From positions 1 to 64,000 of the forward strand of contig NZ_LR214938.2 in NCBI RefSeq assembly GCF_900660445.2: a stretch of 64,000 nucleotides of DNA, read 5' to 3'. Both the position numbers and the translations under genes were made by a program. Below the pieces are notes generated by a model. That model was not told the origin of the DNA, did not search any database, and worked only from the letters and a program-made list of their open reading frames with translations. The DNA is from Metamycoplasma salivarium (GTDB lineage: Bacteria; Bacillota_I; Bacilli_A; Mycoplasmatales; Metamycoplasmataceae). Of the stretch, positions 1 to 12,457 are shown piece by piece (position 1 is the first letter of the stretch; each line of letters starts with the position of its first letter).

Positions 1-696
1 ATGAAAATAGATGATAAATACAATGGCTTTAAAAGCTTTGATGAACTTGTTTCCGAATCTAAAAATTTAAACCAAACTAATAGAACTAATTTCGCTTTTA
101 GTCAAAACAATTTTGATGATAGAAAAGAAACATTACAAAATCGTAAACATAAAAAAACATTAAGACATCTATTTGATATAGGTTCAATTATAAGTATTCA
201 AGCATTTAAATACGACGGAACATTATATCGTCAATATGAAGGTGCAAAAATCATTGCAAATTTAAAAGATTTTGTTGTCTTACTTTTATTAAAAAGTAAA
301 GTTGCAGAACAACAAATTAATTGAATTGCACGAGATCCAATTCTATTTTTCTTTGCAAAAAATAAATTCTATAATGCAACAGTTACATTAAAAGAAAACA
401 AACACAATTATATTTACGTTAATTTATCGAGCCCCTTCTATATTAACAACAATGTTATTCAATATATTGATTTTGACATTGATGTCAAAAGTTATATTGA
501 TGAAGAATTTAATGTCATTGATTGACAAGACTTTAAAGAATCAATTACAAAATATCATTATTCATTTCAGTTAATTCATAGACTATACGACGAACTTGAT
601 TATTTATTTGACCAGTTTAAAACAAAAAATGGTGTTTTTTCAACTAAATTAGTTAATAACATAGAAAAAATGTTGAAAGAGCAAGGAGACATATAA
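1..696 (+). CDS. DUF402 domain protein
   Basis: A 231-residue soluble protein read through in-frame TGA (Trp) codons to a TAA. The middle and C-terminal parts (basic KxYDGTLYRQYEGA segment, then a YIDFDIDVK strand and an acidic EEFNVIDW segment) resemble DUF402 proteins, a beta-barrel family with nucleotide phosphatase members. The family call is by recognition only. It lies 87 bp upstream of lgt on the same strand. The ATG is the first base of the window, so an upstream in-frame start cannot be excluded. Confidence 0.6.
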
Positions 697-738
697 AATT
701 CAATTTGATTAATCTAATTTAAATAAAAAACTTTATAT

Positions 739-744
739 TATAAT
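739..744 (+). promoter_or_regulatory. -10 element upstream of lgt
   Basis: TATAAT lies between the DUF402 stop and lgt, 39 bp before the lgt ATG, leaving room for the AAAGGAGA ribosome-binding site at about 765. No convincing -35 is visible. Confidence 0.4.
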
Positions 745-783
745 TAGTAAATTATTTAGTATGTAAAGGAGACATAAATAGCA

Positions 784-1773
784 ATGACACCAAAGGATTT
801 TGCTGGCGTTCAATTAAAGTTAGGCCCAATCTATGTTTATTCTTTAACTATGATGTTGGGGATGCTAACTGCAATTTTGACTATTTGATATTTTTGAAAA
901 AGAGAAAAATATCCATTTGAACAATTAGCAATTTTAATTTTCATTGCTTTGCCAACTGCACTTTTAGGTGCTAGATTAGTCTTTATTATTCAACAAGCTA
1001 TTGATAAACAATGAGAGACAGTTAAACGATTTTGAGCTATCTGAGAAGGTGGGCTTTCAATCCATGGTGGAGTAATTACGGCTACTATTTGTTGTGTGGT
1101 TTATTTGATGTTTTCAAAAGGTGGAAGAAAAATCAACTTACGAAAAGCATTTACCATTATTTTACCAGCTGTTTTAATAGGTCAATCAATTGGACGGTGA
1201 GGAAACTTTGCAAACCACGAAATTTATGGTTACGAAATGACTCCTGATTCATTAGCGTTTAAGATTTTACCTGAACTTATTAGGAAACATATGTACATTG
1301 GTGGCAAGTATCATTTACCATTGTTCTTGTATGAATCTATGGCAAACTTGGTTGCTTATATTCTAATTGTTTGAGTATTAAATTACTATAATTGACTACG
1401 CCCTGGAACAACTGCTGGAATTTATGTTCTATACTATGGAATTATTCGTGAAGGTATGGAACCATTGCGTGATGGAAATAGTTATACAATTTATAAAGTA
1501 ATTGCTGCGTTTTACATTGTTACTGGTGTCTTTATGATTGCATTATTCGAATTTATTTTAAAATTAGATTTTAGTGTTTATAAGATTCCTGCATTTAGAA
1601 ATGATAAATTAGCAAAAGTATTTTATTTCATTATTTATGAAGAAAAAAATAAATATGTTGAACCAGTTAATATTTTAGAAGACAAAAAAGCTAAAAAAGG
1701 AAATTGATTTTTAAATTTATTTAAGTTTAAGAAGAAAAATAAGGACCAACAAGAAACCATTTCAACTAACTAG
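784..1773 (+). CDS. lgt: Prolipoprotein diacylglyceryl transferase
   Basis: Transfers diacylglycerol from phosphatidylglycerol to the lipobox cysteine of prelipoproteins in the membrane. The 329-residue protein has about seven hydrophobic segments. It carries the Lgt signatures [10 protein letters not shown] (about residue 90) and [17 protein letters not shown] (about residue 135), plus a conserved [10 protein letters not shown] segment near the last helices. The C-terminal 50 residues are a charged mycoplasma-type extension. The start has AAAGGAGA 12 bp upstream. Its client in this window is the OppA lipoprotein. trxB follows after 29 bp, probably in one operon. Confidence 0.95.
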
Positions 1774-1802
1774 TTGGAATTTTTTATTCAAGGAGAGATA
1801 TT

Positions 1803-2726
1803 ATGAAGGAGAAAATGATTCAGGACTTTGATGTTCTAATTATTGGTGCAGGCCCTGCAGGTCTTACTGCAGCAATTTATTTAGCACGAAATAATGTGAA
1901 AGTTTTAGTAATAGAAGGAACAAACCCAGGTGGAAAATTAGCAGAACAATCAAAGATTGAAAATTATCCAGGATTTAATAGTATAAGCGGTGTTGATTTA
2001 GCATTTTCTATGTATAATCAAGCTAAATTGCAAGGTACATCCTTTGTTTTTTCAAAAGTTACTAGTTTAGAATCTGATGAAAAGAATTGAAAAATTTTGA
2101 CATTGGAAAATGGCAAAATTTATTATGCTCCATTTGCAATCGTTGCAACAGGTATGCAAAATTTAGTTCCTACACAAGTTAAAAACATTGAAAAATTTAA
2201 TCATAAAGGTGTTTCATATTGTGTAGTTTGCGATGGTACATTGTATAAAGACAAGCCAACTGCAATTATTGGTGGAGGAAACTCTGCTTTTGAAGAAGGT
2301 TTATATTTGTCTGCATTAGCTAGTGAAGTGCATATTTTTGTTCGTGATGGAATTATTGCTGAAAAATCAATTGTTGAAAAAGTTAGGGCTCAAAAAAATA
2401 TGTTCATCCATGAAAATTCAGTGATTTTAGAAATATTAGGAACTAATAAAGTTGAAAAAATTAAAGCTAGTATTGATAACAAAATTGTTGAAATGAAAAT
2501 TGATGCAGTTTTTCCATACATTGGATTTAAACCTGCAACGTCATTTATTAGCAACAAAACACTATTAGATAGTAAAGGTTTTATTGTTGTTAATAAAAAT
2601 ATGGAAACTAAAGAACCTAATTTATTTGCAATTGGAGATGTTATTGAAAAAACTGTTCGTCAAATCACAACAGCAACAAATGATGGAACAATTGCAGCCA
2701 AATTAATCAACCTAAAAATTTCTTAA
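1803..2726 (+). CDS. trxB: Thioredoxin reductase
   Basis: FAD/NADPH flavoprotein that keeps thioredoxin reduced in the cytosol. The 307-residue length is normal. Visible features are the FAD-binding [17 protein letters not shown] near the N-terminus, the redox-active CVVCDG pair near residue 140, the NADPH-binding [10 protein letters not shown], and the closing FAIGDV motif. AAGGAGA lies just upstream of the chosen ATG; a second ATG four codons later is possible. An internal TGA near 2088 encodes Trp and would falsely split the gene under the standard code. Confidence 0.95.
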
Positions 2727-2743
2727 TTTTAAAAGTTTTAGTA

Positions 2744-2749
2744 TATAAT
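2744..2749 (+). promoter_or_regulatory. -10 element for the tRNA pair
   Basis: TATAAT ends 16 bp before the first base of tRNA-Tyr, in the short gap after trxB. It fits transcription of the Tyr-Gln tRNA pair up to the terminator at 2946. The -35 is not clear. Confidence 0.5.
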
Positions 2750-2765
2750 ACTTATCGTAAATTGT

Positions 2766-2849
2766 GGAGGGGTAGCGAAGCGGCCAAACGCGGGTGGCTG
2801 TAACCCACTTCCTAACGGTTCGGGGGTTCGAATCCCTCCCCCTCCACCA
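2766..2849 (+). tRNA. tRNA-Tyr (GTA)
   Basis: An 84-nt class II tRNA. Acceptor arms GGAGGGG and CCCCTCC pair perfectly. The anticodon loop reads CTGTAAC (anticodon GTA). There is a long variable arm, a T-arm with GGGGG-TTCGAAT-CCCTC, and an encoded CCA. The long variable arm is expected for bacterial tRNA-Tyr. Confidence 0.97.
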
Positions 2850-2852
2850 TTT

Positions 2853-2927
2853 TGCCCCATAGCCAAGTGGAAAGGCAGTGGTTTTTGGTGCCATCATCCG
2901 TTAGTTCGAATCTAACTGGGGCAGCCA
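2853..2927 (+). tRNA. tRNA-Gln (TTG)
   Basis: A 75-nt cloverleaf 3 bp after tRNA-Tyr. The acceptor TGCCCCA pairs with TGGGGCA, the D-stem is GCC/GGC, the anticodon stem GTGGT pairs with GCCAT around TTTTGGT (anticodon TTG), the T-loop is TTCGAAT, and CCA is encoded. Confidence 0.95.
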
Positions 2928-2945
2928 TTTCATAAAAATGACTTT

Positions 2946-2974
2946 AAAAGTGACCAAAATTGGTTGCTTTTTTT
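2946..2974 (+). terminator. Rho-independent terminator after the tRNA pair
   Basis: AAGTGACCA and TGGTTGCTT form a stem with two G-U pairs around an AAAT loop, followed by a run of T. It lies 18 bp after tRNA-Gln. Confidence 0.75.
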
Positions 2975-3019
2975 AATTTTTGTTTTCAATTAATTTACAT
3001 TAATAGAAAAAAATGTTTA

Positions 3020-3025
3020 TATAAT
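3020..3025 (+). promoter_or_regulatory. -10 element of a probably leaderless leuS
   Basis: TATAAT ends 8 bp before the leuS ATG, so the predicted transcription start falls at or next to the A of ATG. There is no Shine-Dalgarno. TTTACA about 20 bp upstream may be the -35. Confidence 0.55.
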
Positions 3026-3033
3026 TTAATGTT

Positions 3034-5448
<2,415 letters not shown>

Positions 5449-5464
5449 TAACCTTCTTTTTTAC

Positions 5465-5486
5465 TTTCACAAATGTTTCTCATTTT
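5465..5486 (+). promoter_or_regulatory. Tandem TTTCWCA direct-repeat operator (peptide site)
   Basis: Two units on an 11-bp period, TTTCACAAATG and TTTCTCATTTT. The core CTTTCACAAATGTTTCTCA is identical over 19 bp to the sites before dprA and comEA. It ends 51 bp before the ATG of the double-glycine peptide. A -10-like TATTAA (5508) lies 25 bp downstream. Confidence 0.7.
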
Positions 5487-5533
5487 TAATTTGTTATTTT
5501 CTTTCAATATTAAGATTATAGTAAAGGAGGAAA

Positions 5534-5779
5534 ATGAACAAATTTGTAAAAGTTGATGATAACAAATTAAAAACCCTGGAAGGTGGATTTGCGATTTCTT
5601 CAGTAATTGCGGCAATAACTTCACTAGTTCCAGCAGGAATTAGTTTAATTAGTTCAATTATTGGAACAGTTAAAGCAACTACTGCACCAAAAGGTGAAAT
5701 CAAAACTAAAGACCAAACTTATAAATGGGACAATAGTGAAACTACAACTTATAATGTTGGCTTTAGTTATTGCATTTAA
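5534..5779 (+). CDS. Double-glycine leader peptide, bacteriocin-like or pheromone-like
   Basis: An 81-residue peptide with a strong AAAGGAGG Shine-Dalgarno. Residues 1-18 match the double-glycine leaders cleaved by C39-peptidase ABC exporters: Phe at -15, Val at -12, Leu at -7, Leu at -4 and Gly-Gly at -2/-1 (ends LKTLEGG). The predicted 63-residue core starts with a hydrophobic stretch of about 30 residues rich in Ile, Ser, Ala and Gly. It continues into a polar KTKDQTYKWDNSE region and ends with one Cys (SYCI). No immunity gene or C39 exporter is next to it. The upstream operator is shared with dprA, comEA and ruvA. The leader is seen in the sequence; the toxin or signal role is inferred. 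Confidence 0.75.
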   Translation: MNKFVKVDDNKLKTLEGGFAISSVIAAITSLVPAGISLISSIIGTVKATTAPKGEIKTKDQTYKWDNSETTTYNVGFSYCI

Positions 5780-5785
5780 AATATA

Positions 5786-5816
5786 AAAAATAGGTCTTAA
5801 ATTCAGGCCTATTTTT
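5786..5816. terminator. Bidirectional terminator between peptide gene and racemase gene
   Basis: AAAAATAGG pairs with CCTATTTTT. It has T-runs on both strands and sits between two convergent genes. The minus-strand gene's TAG stop lies within the stem. Confidence 0.8.
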
Positions 5817-6876
5817 CAAAAACTTTTTCCACATATTTGGAATTAAACAAATAAAGAAGTGATGTTCAATCTAGATCAAAAGTAACAATATCGCCAACTT
5901 TATAATTAATTTTTGAATCATTTGCATTAATGATTAAATGATCAGTTGATCCGCCCAAAATTTTAAGATCTTGGTCTCTAGGATACATCGCATCAAAAGC
6001 AGTATCTAATTTTCCAATGTTTAAGATAATTCTTTTTATATCACCAATATCGTCAAAATGAGGTTTATGACCAAAAGCATCAATTCCAGCTTCACCTACA
6101 GGCATTGAACTTTTATAGTCAACCTCAATAACTTCTGCTTCACATCTAAAGCAATCACGATACATACCAGGAATTGTTTTGCGATACATATCTTCAGTCC
6201 CAAAAATCATTGCAAAACCCATTCTCAAAAAGTTTATTTCTTTAGGCATTCTATTTTCTCAAACTAAATGTAAACTTAATGAATTTCCACCAGACATATG
6301 TGTTAATTTTAGGTTATATTTGTTTTCTATATTATGTTGTAAATCAACAAATTCTTTCATAGCTCAATCTGATGGAATTCTTGCCCCATAACATCCAAAA
6401 TTACAACCCAAACCAATTAATTCAACACCTTTTAATTTAATGATTTCATCAACTACTTTCATAGTTTCATTAGGTAACACGCCTTCTCTACGATCACCTA
6501 AATCAATCATCAAAACAATTTTGTGAGGTTTTAATTTATTTAAAATGCAATATTCACTAATTGTTTTAATTGTTTGAATATCACCATTTAAACTAGAATC
6601 ACATTTTTTAACAACATCAGGAATTTCAGAAAGCGATGGAATTCTTAATAATTGTTTATGTCCTTTGATGTCGCTATAAACATCAAAATTTTCAAGTCTT
6701 GAATCACCAAAATATTTAATTCCAGCTTTTGCATACAATTCAGCCATTTTTTTATTTCCACAAAAACCTTTAGTAACGGCCAATACTTCAATCTTTTTTT
6801 CTTTGCAAATTTGCATTGCAACTTTTATGTTATTTAAAAATTTAGTTTCGTTAATTATTATCTTTGGATATTTCAT
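5809..6876 (-). CDS. Alanine/ornithine racemase family PLP enzyme
   Basis: A 355-residue PLP enzyme of the alanine-racemase-like fold III group. The N-terminal barrel holds the cofactor lysine in VLAVTKGFCG (Lys36), and a GDRREGV segment and a GCNFGCYG segment follow. A C-terminal beta domain contains the GGSTDH segment. Length fits the alanine/ornithine racemase family rather than classical Alr. With no cell wall to build, the substrate is unclear; it could act on a free amino acid. The ATG has AAGGTGA upstream. It is transcribed separately from rpmE because a terminator lies between them. Confidence 0.7.
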
Positions 6877-6945
6877 TTCTTCACCTTATACACTTAAATT
6901 CTACTTCATATTTTGGTTTTTAAAAAGCATGTGAGAGAAATTAAT

Positions 6946-6970
6946 AAAAAACCTATGCTTAACACATAGG
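6946..6970 (-). terminator. Terminator after rpmE
   Basis: On the minus strand CCTATG pairs with CATAGG around a 7-nt loop, followed by six T. It lies 20 bp beyond the rpmE stop. Confidence 0.85.
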
Positions 6971-6990
6971 CCTTTTGATTTAATAAATAA

Positions 6991-7206
6991 TTATTTTTTT
7001 GTATTTGATTTTTCAAGAATTTTGTTAAATCTTTCAACACGTCCTCTAGCTTTAGCAGTTGAACGATTTCCTGTGTAAAATGGATGACAATTTGAGCAAA
7101 TATCTACACTAATTTTTTCAGCGGTTGAGCCAAAAACATGTTCTGTGTTACATGAAGTACATACTGCCTTAACTTCACCATATTTTGGGTGTATATCTTT
7201 CTTCAT
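6991..7206 (-). CDS. rpmE: 50S ribosomal protein L31
   Basis: A 71-residue protein opening with MKKDIHPKYGE. Two CxxC pairs (CTSC and CSNC) show the zinc-binding form of L31. AAAGGA lies upstream of the ATG. It starts 48 bp after the phosphoketolase stop and may be cotranscribed with it. A clear terminator follows. Confidence 0.95.
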   Translation of the reverse strand: MKKDIHPKYGEVKAVCTSCNTEHVFGSTAEKISVDICSNCHPFYTGNRSTAKARGRVERFNKILEKSNTKK

Positions 7207-7254
7207 AATTTTCCTTTACTACTTTACAAATTGATTTTCATATTTTAACATAAA

Positions 7255-9627
7255 TTAATTAATATTTTTTCATTTCCAGTTAATAATTTCAGACATATCA
7301 TAGCCATATTCTCTAACATATGCAGTATGTGTAGACATTTTTTGTTTTAATGTTTTTAAAAATTCATTTGCTTTATCTTGATATACTGCTTTTGCGGCAT
7401 CGTAAGCAATATGGAAACGATCCATTTCTGATAAAAATCTAATATCAAAACTTGTTGTAATATCACCATTTTCACGATATCCATGAACAATTAGATTGTG
7501 ATTTTTTCTTGAAAATAAAATATCTCTAATTAATCCCTCATAACCATGAAATGCAAAAACAATTGGTTTATCCTTAGTAAATACTTTATCAAATTCTTCA
7601 TCACTTATGCCTCTAGGGTCTAATGAAGGTGATTTCAATCTTAATAGATCAAGTACATAAACATATCTAATTTTCAAATTAGGGAATGCATTGTGTAAAT
7701 AAGAAATTGCAACTAATGATTCTAAATTAGGTTCAACTCCAGAAGCTACCATAACTAAATCAGGTTCATCATTATCTTTGACATTAGAAGCTCAATTAAT
7801 TATTTTATAGCCTTTTTCAACTAATTCTTTAGCTTCATTTATATTGTAAAATTGGTCACGTGGTTGTTTTGAAGCAACAATTAAATTAATGACATTTTTT
7901 TCTGTAAACGCTTTATTCATTACTGCTAGTAAAGTATTTGTATCAGCAGGTAAATATTCTCTAATTAATTCCGGACGTTTATCAGCTAAATGACCTAAAA
8001 GGCCAGGATCTTGATGTGTATAACCATTATGATCTTGTTGAAATGAGGTCGATGTTGCAATTACATTTAATGAAGGATAAGGCTTTCTTCATTTAAGTTC
8101 ACTTGCTTTTTTAAGTCATTTCATATGTTGAGTTAACATAGAATCAATAACTCTCAAAAAAGCTTCGTAACTTGCAAAAATTCCATGTCTTCCGGTTAAG
8201 ACATAACCTTCTAAAAATCCTTCAACTTGATGTTCAGATAATTGTGAATCAATAACTCTACCTTCAGGAGACATCCATTCATCATATTTTGCTGAAATTG
8301 GTTCAAGTCATTGGCGATTTGTTACCTTAAAAATTGCATTCAAACGATTTGATTTGGTTTCATCAGGACCAAAAATTCTAAAATTATGTGGATTTAAAGA
8401 AATTAATGAAGCTAAATATTTACCAAGTTCAACCATATCTTGTGCCTTAATTTCGCCTGGATTTTTAATATCTAAGGCAAATTTTGTTCAATCATCTAAT
8501 GCTAAAGGCTTAGGGTTAATTCCACCATTAGTAATCGGATTTTTACCCATTCTTTTAGCACCTTTTGGAGCTAATTCTAGAATATCTTTAATAGGTTTTC
8601 CACTTAAATCAAATAACTCTTGTGGTTTGTATGATTTAAGTCATTTTTCTAGTTCTTTAATATATTTTGGATCTAATGCAGAAACAGGAATAGGTACTTG
8701 ATGCGCTCTAAAACTACCTTGAATAGCTTCACCATTTCAAGTTTTAGGACAAGTTCAACCTTTTGGAGTTCTTAATACAATCATTGGTCATTTAGGCATT
8801 AACGCTTCATTTGCAGGTTTTTTCCTTGCTTCTTTTTGAATTGACAAAATTTTTTCAATTGCTAAATCTAATTTTTTAGCCATTAAAGCATGCATTTTTT
8901 TAGGATTATCACCTTCAACAAAAATAGGTTCTCAACCCATACCATTAAAATATTCCCTTAATTCCTTATTAGTTTTACGGCATAAAATAGTTGGATTTGA
9001 GATTTTACCTCCATTTAAATGTAAAATAGGCAAAATTGCACCATCATTAACAGGATTTATAAAGACATTCGAAAATCATCCAGCACATAAAGGCCCAGTT
9101 TCAGCTTCGCCATCACCAATCACGGTTGCTGCAATTACATCTGGATTATCTAAAATAGCACCTAATGCATGACTTAATGAATATCCAAGTTCACCCCCTT
9201 CATGAATAGAACCTGGAGTTTCAGGAGCAGCATGAGAAGCTGACCCTCCTGGAAATGAAAAACGTTTGCAAAGTTTTTTAATTCCTTCTTCTGACATAGG
9301 AATTTCTGGATAAATTTCAGAATATGAACCATCTAAATATGAATTTGAAATCATAACTTGGCCGCCATGTCCTGGGCCTTCAATATAAAACATATTAAGG
9401 TTATATTTATTAATAACTCTATTTAAATGTACATATGCAAAATTTTGGCCAGGAATTGTTCCTCAGTGTCCTATTGGATATAACTTAATATCATCTTTTT
9501 TTAGTTTAGTTCTTAGTAATGGATTATTTCTCAAATAAATTTGTGCAACAGATAAATAATTTGCCGCTCTAAATCATTTATCCATATTTTGCAAATATGT
9601 AGGTTCGTCATATTTTTTATCGATCAT
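7255..9627 (-). CDS. xpkA: Phosphoketolase (xylulose-5-phosphate/fructose-6-phosphate)
   Basis: A thiamine-diphosphate enzyme splitting xylulose-5-phosphate to acetyl-phosphate and glyceraldehyde-3-phosphate. The 790-residue length is typical. Motifs include [36 protein letters not shown]'s family signature (about residues 130-155), the TPP-binding GDGEAETGP near residue 172, and [15 protein letters not shown] in the middle domain. GGAGATA sits before the ATG. With DeoC, DeoA/DeoD and TpiA encoded in the same window, it gives a route from nucleoside sugars to acetyl-phosphate and ATP. Confidence 0.95.
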
Positions 9628-9720
9628 TATTATCTCCTTGATTATTAAAATGAAGTTACTGTATAACTATTTTACTATATTAATTTTTAGGTTTTAATTT
9701 ATTAAAAATAAAAGCAAATT

Positions 9721-10272
9721 TTACAAGTTATAAAACTCAATTAAATCATTAAGTCCAATCTTTTTTGTTGCAGAAACTAGAAAAATTTCAACATCATTAC
9801 TTAATGACATTGCTTGATTTTTAACCTTATATTTTTGTGATTGATTTGCTTTATCAATTTTGGTAATGATAATGCTAAATTTAATGTTTAATGATTTTAG
9901 ATACTCAATCATTTCAACATCTATTGGCATAAAGCCAATTTTGGCATCAATTAAGATGCAAACTTCTTTATTATTTTGACCATTTTTAAAGTAAAAGTCA
10001 ATGATTCCAACAATCTTATTTTGTTGTTTTTTGTTTAGTGATGCATAACCATAACCTGGTAAATCAACAATAATTTTATTATTGTTAGTTTGAAAATAAT
10101 TGATTAATTTAGTGTGGCCTGGTGTTGCTGAAGTTTTAGCAATTTTTGTCTCACTTAAAGCATTAATTAAACTTGATTTTCCAACATTAGAACGACCTCA
10201 AAAAACAAGTTCTTTACCAGCATGTTTTAGCCAACTATTTTGGTCTGCAGCAGATTTTAAATATTTTCACAT
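9721..10272 (-). CDS. engB: Ribosome biogenesis GTPase EngB (YsxC/YihA)
   Basis: A 183-residue small GTPase needed for 50S assembly. G1 is WGRSNVGKSS, G2/G3 are ATPGHT and DLPGYGYAS, G4 is TKIDK, and the G5 region is SATKKIG. The chosen ATG gives MWKYLKSA, a usual mycoplasma EngB start. It has no Shine-Dalgarno, but TATAAT lies 10 bp upstream, suggesting a leaderless mRNA. It diverges from the ribosomal protein operon. Confidence 0.93.
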
Positions 10273-10282
10273 TGCAGTTGAA

Positions 10283-10288
10283 ATTATA
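10283..10288 (-). promoter_or_regulatory. -10 element of leaderless engB
   Basis: TATAAT on the minus strand, 10 bp before the engB ATG, with no Shine-Dalgarno between. Confidence 0.5.
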
Positions 10289-10401
10289 ACTAAAATTTGT
10301 GAAAACTTTAATATGAAACAGCATAGTTTTAGGCGCATTTTTATGCTAAAATTGTTCTAAAATTTCACTATTTTATTTATAAAATAAATTTTTATGTAAG
10401 T

Positions 10402-10429
10402 TTGTGAAAAAAAATATTTTTAGTATAAA
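10402..10429 (+). promoter_or_regulatory. Promoter of the S10-spc-alpha operon
   Basis: TTGTGA (10402-10407) and TATAAA (10424-10429) are separated by 16 bp. A start near 10436 would give a 5' leader of about 115 nt before rpsJ. Confidence 0.65.
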
Positions 10430-10456
10430 ATTACTAATGCAACTATAACTTTGAAA

Positions 10457-10512
10457 CATAAGATTACGGGACACCAAGCTTAGTTGTTCATCTTTGTGAC
10501 CGAGAACTTATG
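10457..10512 (+). promoter_or_regulatory. Structured 5' leader upstream of rpsJ
   Basis: A long stem-loop in the operon leader. CATAAG pairs with CTTATG, CGG with CCG, and CACCAAG with CTTTGTG (one mismatch), around a 13-nt loop. Its position in front of rpsJ suggests autoregulation by a ribosomal protein encoded in the operon; L4 is a guess by analogy with other S10 leaders. No terminator T-run follows it. Confidence 0.55.
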
Positions 10513-10551
10513 CGGAGTTAGTTCAAAAATATGGACAAGGAGAACACATTT

Positions 10552-10857
10552 ATGAAATTAGAAATTAAAATTAAATCTTTTGACGCTTATCTAGTTGATG
10601 AAGCTGCTAAGAAAATTGTCACATTAGCAAAATCAGAAAAGGCCAAAGTATCTGGTCCTATTCCTTTACCAACTAAAAAAGAAATTATTACTATTTTAAG
10701 ATCAGTTCACATTAATAAAAAATCTCGTGAACAATTCGAAAGTAGGACACACAAACGTCTAATTGTTCTACAAGCAGTTAATGCAACTCTTGTAGACAAA
10801 ATGAAAAGATTAGAACTTCCAGCTGGAGTTCAAGTTAATTTGAAATCTGTTAATTAA
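10552..10857 (+). CDS. rpsJ: 30S ribosomal protein S10
   Basis: A 101-residue S10, first gene of the supercluster. The start [11 protein letters not shown] is preferred over an ATG at 10531 because AAGGAG lies 9 bp before it and the length then matches the family. The conserved [14 protein letters not shown] segment is present. Confidence 0.97.
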   Translation: MKLEIKIKSFDAYLVDEAAKKIVTLAKSEKAKVSGPIPLPTKKEIITILRSVHINKKSREQFESRTHKRLIVLQAVNATLVDKMKRLELPAGVQVNLKSVN

Positions 10858-10895
10858 TCATTAGCAGACTTTTGTTTTTTATAGAAAGGAAAAAT

Positions 10896-11723
10896 ATGAA
10901 AGGAATCTTAGGAAGAAAAGTTGGAATGACTCAACTATTTACCTCAAATGGTAACTTAATACCGGTAACTATTGTTGAAGTTAAACCAAATGTTGTTACT
11001 AATGTTCTAACCAATGAAAAAAATGGGTATGTTGCAACCCAACTTGCATTGGAAGACAAAAAAAGATCACAAATCAAAAAACCTGAAATTAACCATTTCA
11101 AAAAAGCAAGCACAACACCTAAGCGCTTCGTAAAAGAAATCCGGAACATGTCTGGATATAAGCTTGGTGATACTATTGATGCTTCATTATTTAGTGGAGG
11201 AGAAATAGTTGATGTTACAGCTATATCTAAAGGTAAAGGATTTGCTGGGACTATTAAAAGATATAACCAACACATTGGTCCTAAATCTCATGGTGGTGGT
11301 GGTGGATCACAACCGATTAGACAAACTGGATCAATTGGTGATATTATGGGAAACCGTGTATGACCTGGAATGACAATGCCTGGACATATGGGTCATGAAC
11401 AAGTAACAATTCAAAATCTTGAAATCATTAAAGTTGACATTGAAAAAAATCTTATTTTAATCAAAGGTTCAACTCCTGGTGCTAAAGGTGCATTAGTGGT
11501 TATTAGAAAAGCTAAAAAGACTTCAGTTAAGAAACAAGAAATCACACTTCTTAATCTTAAAGAAGCTTTGATCAAAAATGAACTTTTTGAACAAGCTAAA
11601 AAATACAACCTTGATTTTAATATGAAAATGACAGTTGCTGAAATGAAATCAAAAATAAAAGAAGCACAAAAAGCTGAAGAAGAAGCTAAAAATGCTGCAA
11701 ATACATCAGAAGGAGATAAATAA
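10896..11723 (+). CDS. rplC: 50S ribosomal protein L3
   Basis: A 275-residue L3. It starts [13 protein letters not shown] after AGAAAGGA, and contains the [22 protein letters not shown] loop region that reaches the peptidyl-transferase centre. The last 60 residues or so are a Lys/Glu/Ala-rich extension not found in most L3 proteins. The TAA overlaps the rplD ATG as TAATG. Confidence 0.96.
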
Positions 11724-12457
11724 TGGCTGAAACTACTAAAAAAACTGTAGCTAAAGAAACTACAAAACCAGCAGTTAAGAAACCTACTTCAAAACTTGCA
11801 AAAACAACTTCTGATGCTAAAAAACCTGTTACTGTTAAAGTTCAAACTCCTAAAATTGCTAAAAAAGTTAGTTTTGATGTAACTTTGCCTAAATCAGTTT
11901 TTGGTTTAACTAAAGTTTATCCACAAGCAGTTTTTGACACAATATTATCAGAAAGAGCTTCAAAACGTTTTGCAACTCACAAAGTTAAAAATCGTGGCGA
12001 AGTTAGTGGAACTGGTAAAAAACCATGAGCACAAAAAGGTACTGGTAATGCCCGTGCTGGATCTATGAGATCACCTATCTTTGTTGGTGGTGGACGTGTA
12101 TTTGGTCCAACAACAGCAAGAAATTACAATTTAAAAGTAAATAAAAAAGTTAGAAGAAATGCTTTACTATCAGTTCTAAGTCAATTAGCTTCTGATAAAG
12201 CAGTATTAGTTCATGAATTTGAATTAAAAGCACCTTCTACTAGAGACTTACTAATTCAACTTGCAAAGAAAAATCTTGCCGAATTAAACAATGTATTAGT
12301 TGTTACAAACGATGAAAACATTTATTTATCAGCTAGAAACTTACCAAATGTACATGTAACTAAAATTACAAGTTTATCGGTTGAAAGTTTACTTGCAGCT
12401 GATGTATTAGTATTATCTGCAGCAGATGTTAAATATTTAGAAGGGATGGTTAAATAA
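11723..12457 (+). CDS. rplD: 50S ribosomal protein L4
   Basis: A 244-residue L4. The first 50 or so residues are a Lys/Thr/Pro-rich low-complexity extension before the L4 core. The core holds the tunnel loop GEVSGTGKKPWAQKGTGNARAG (about residues 93-114) and GGGRVFGP. TAATG overlaps join it to rplC and rplW. Confidence 0.96.

Noticed and set aside
10294-10304. Single TTTCACAAATT unit upstream of engB
   Set aside because: Only one heptamer, no second unit at 11 bp, and it sits directly against the -10. Not counted as a member of the direct-repeat regulon.
10401-10412. TTTGTGAAAA before rpsJ resembling half an operator
   Set aside because: It is the -35 region of the ribosomal promoter and has no partner repeat.
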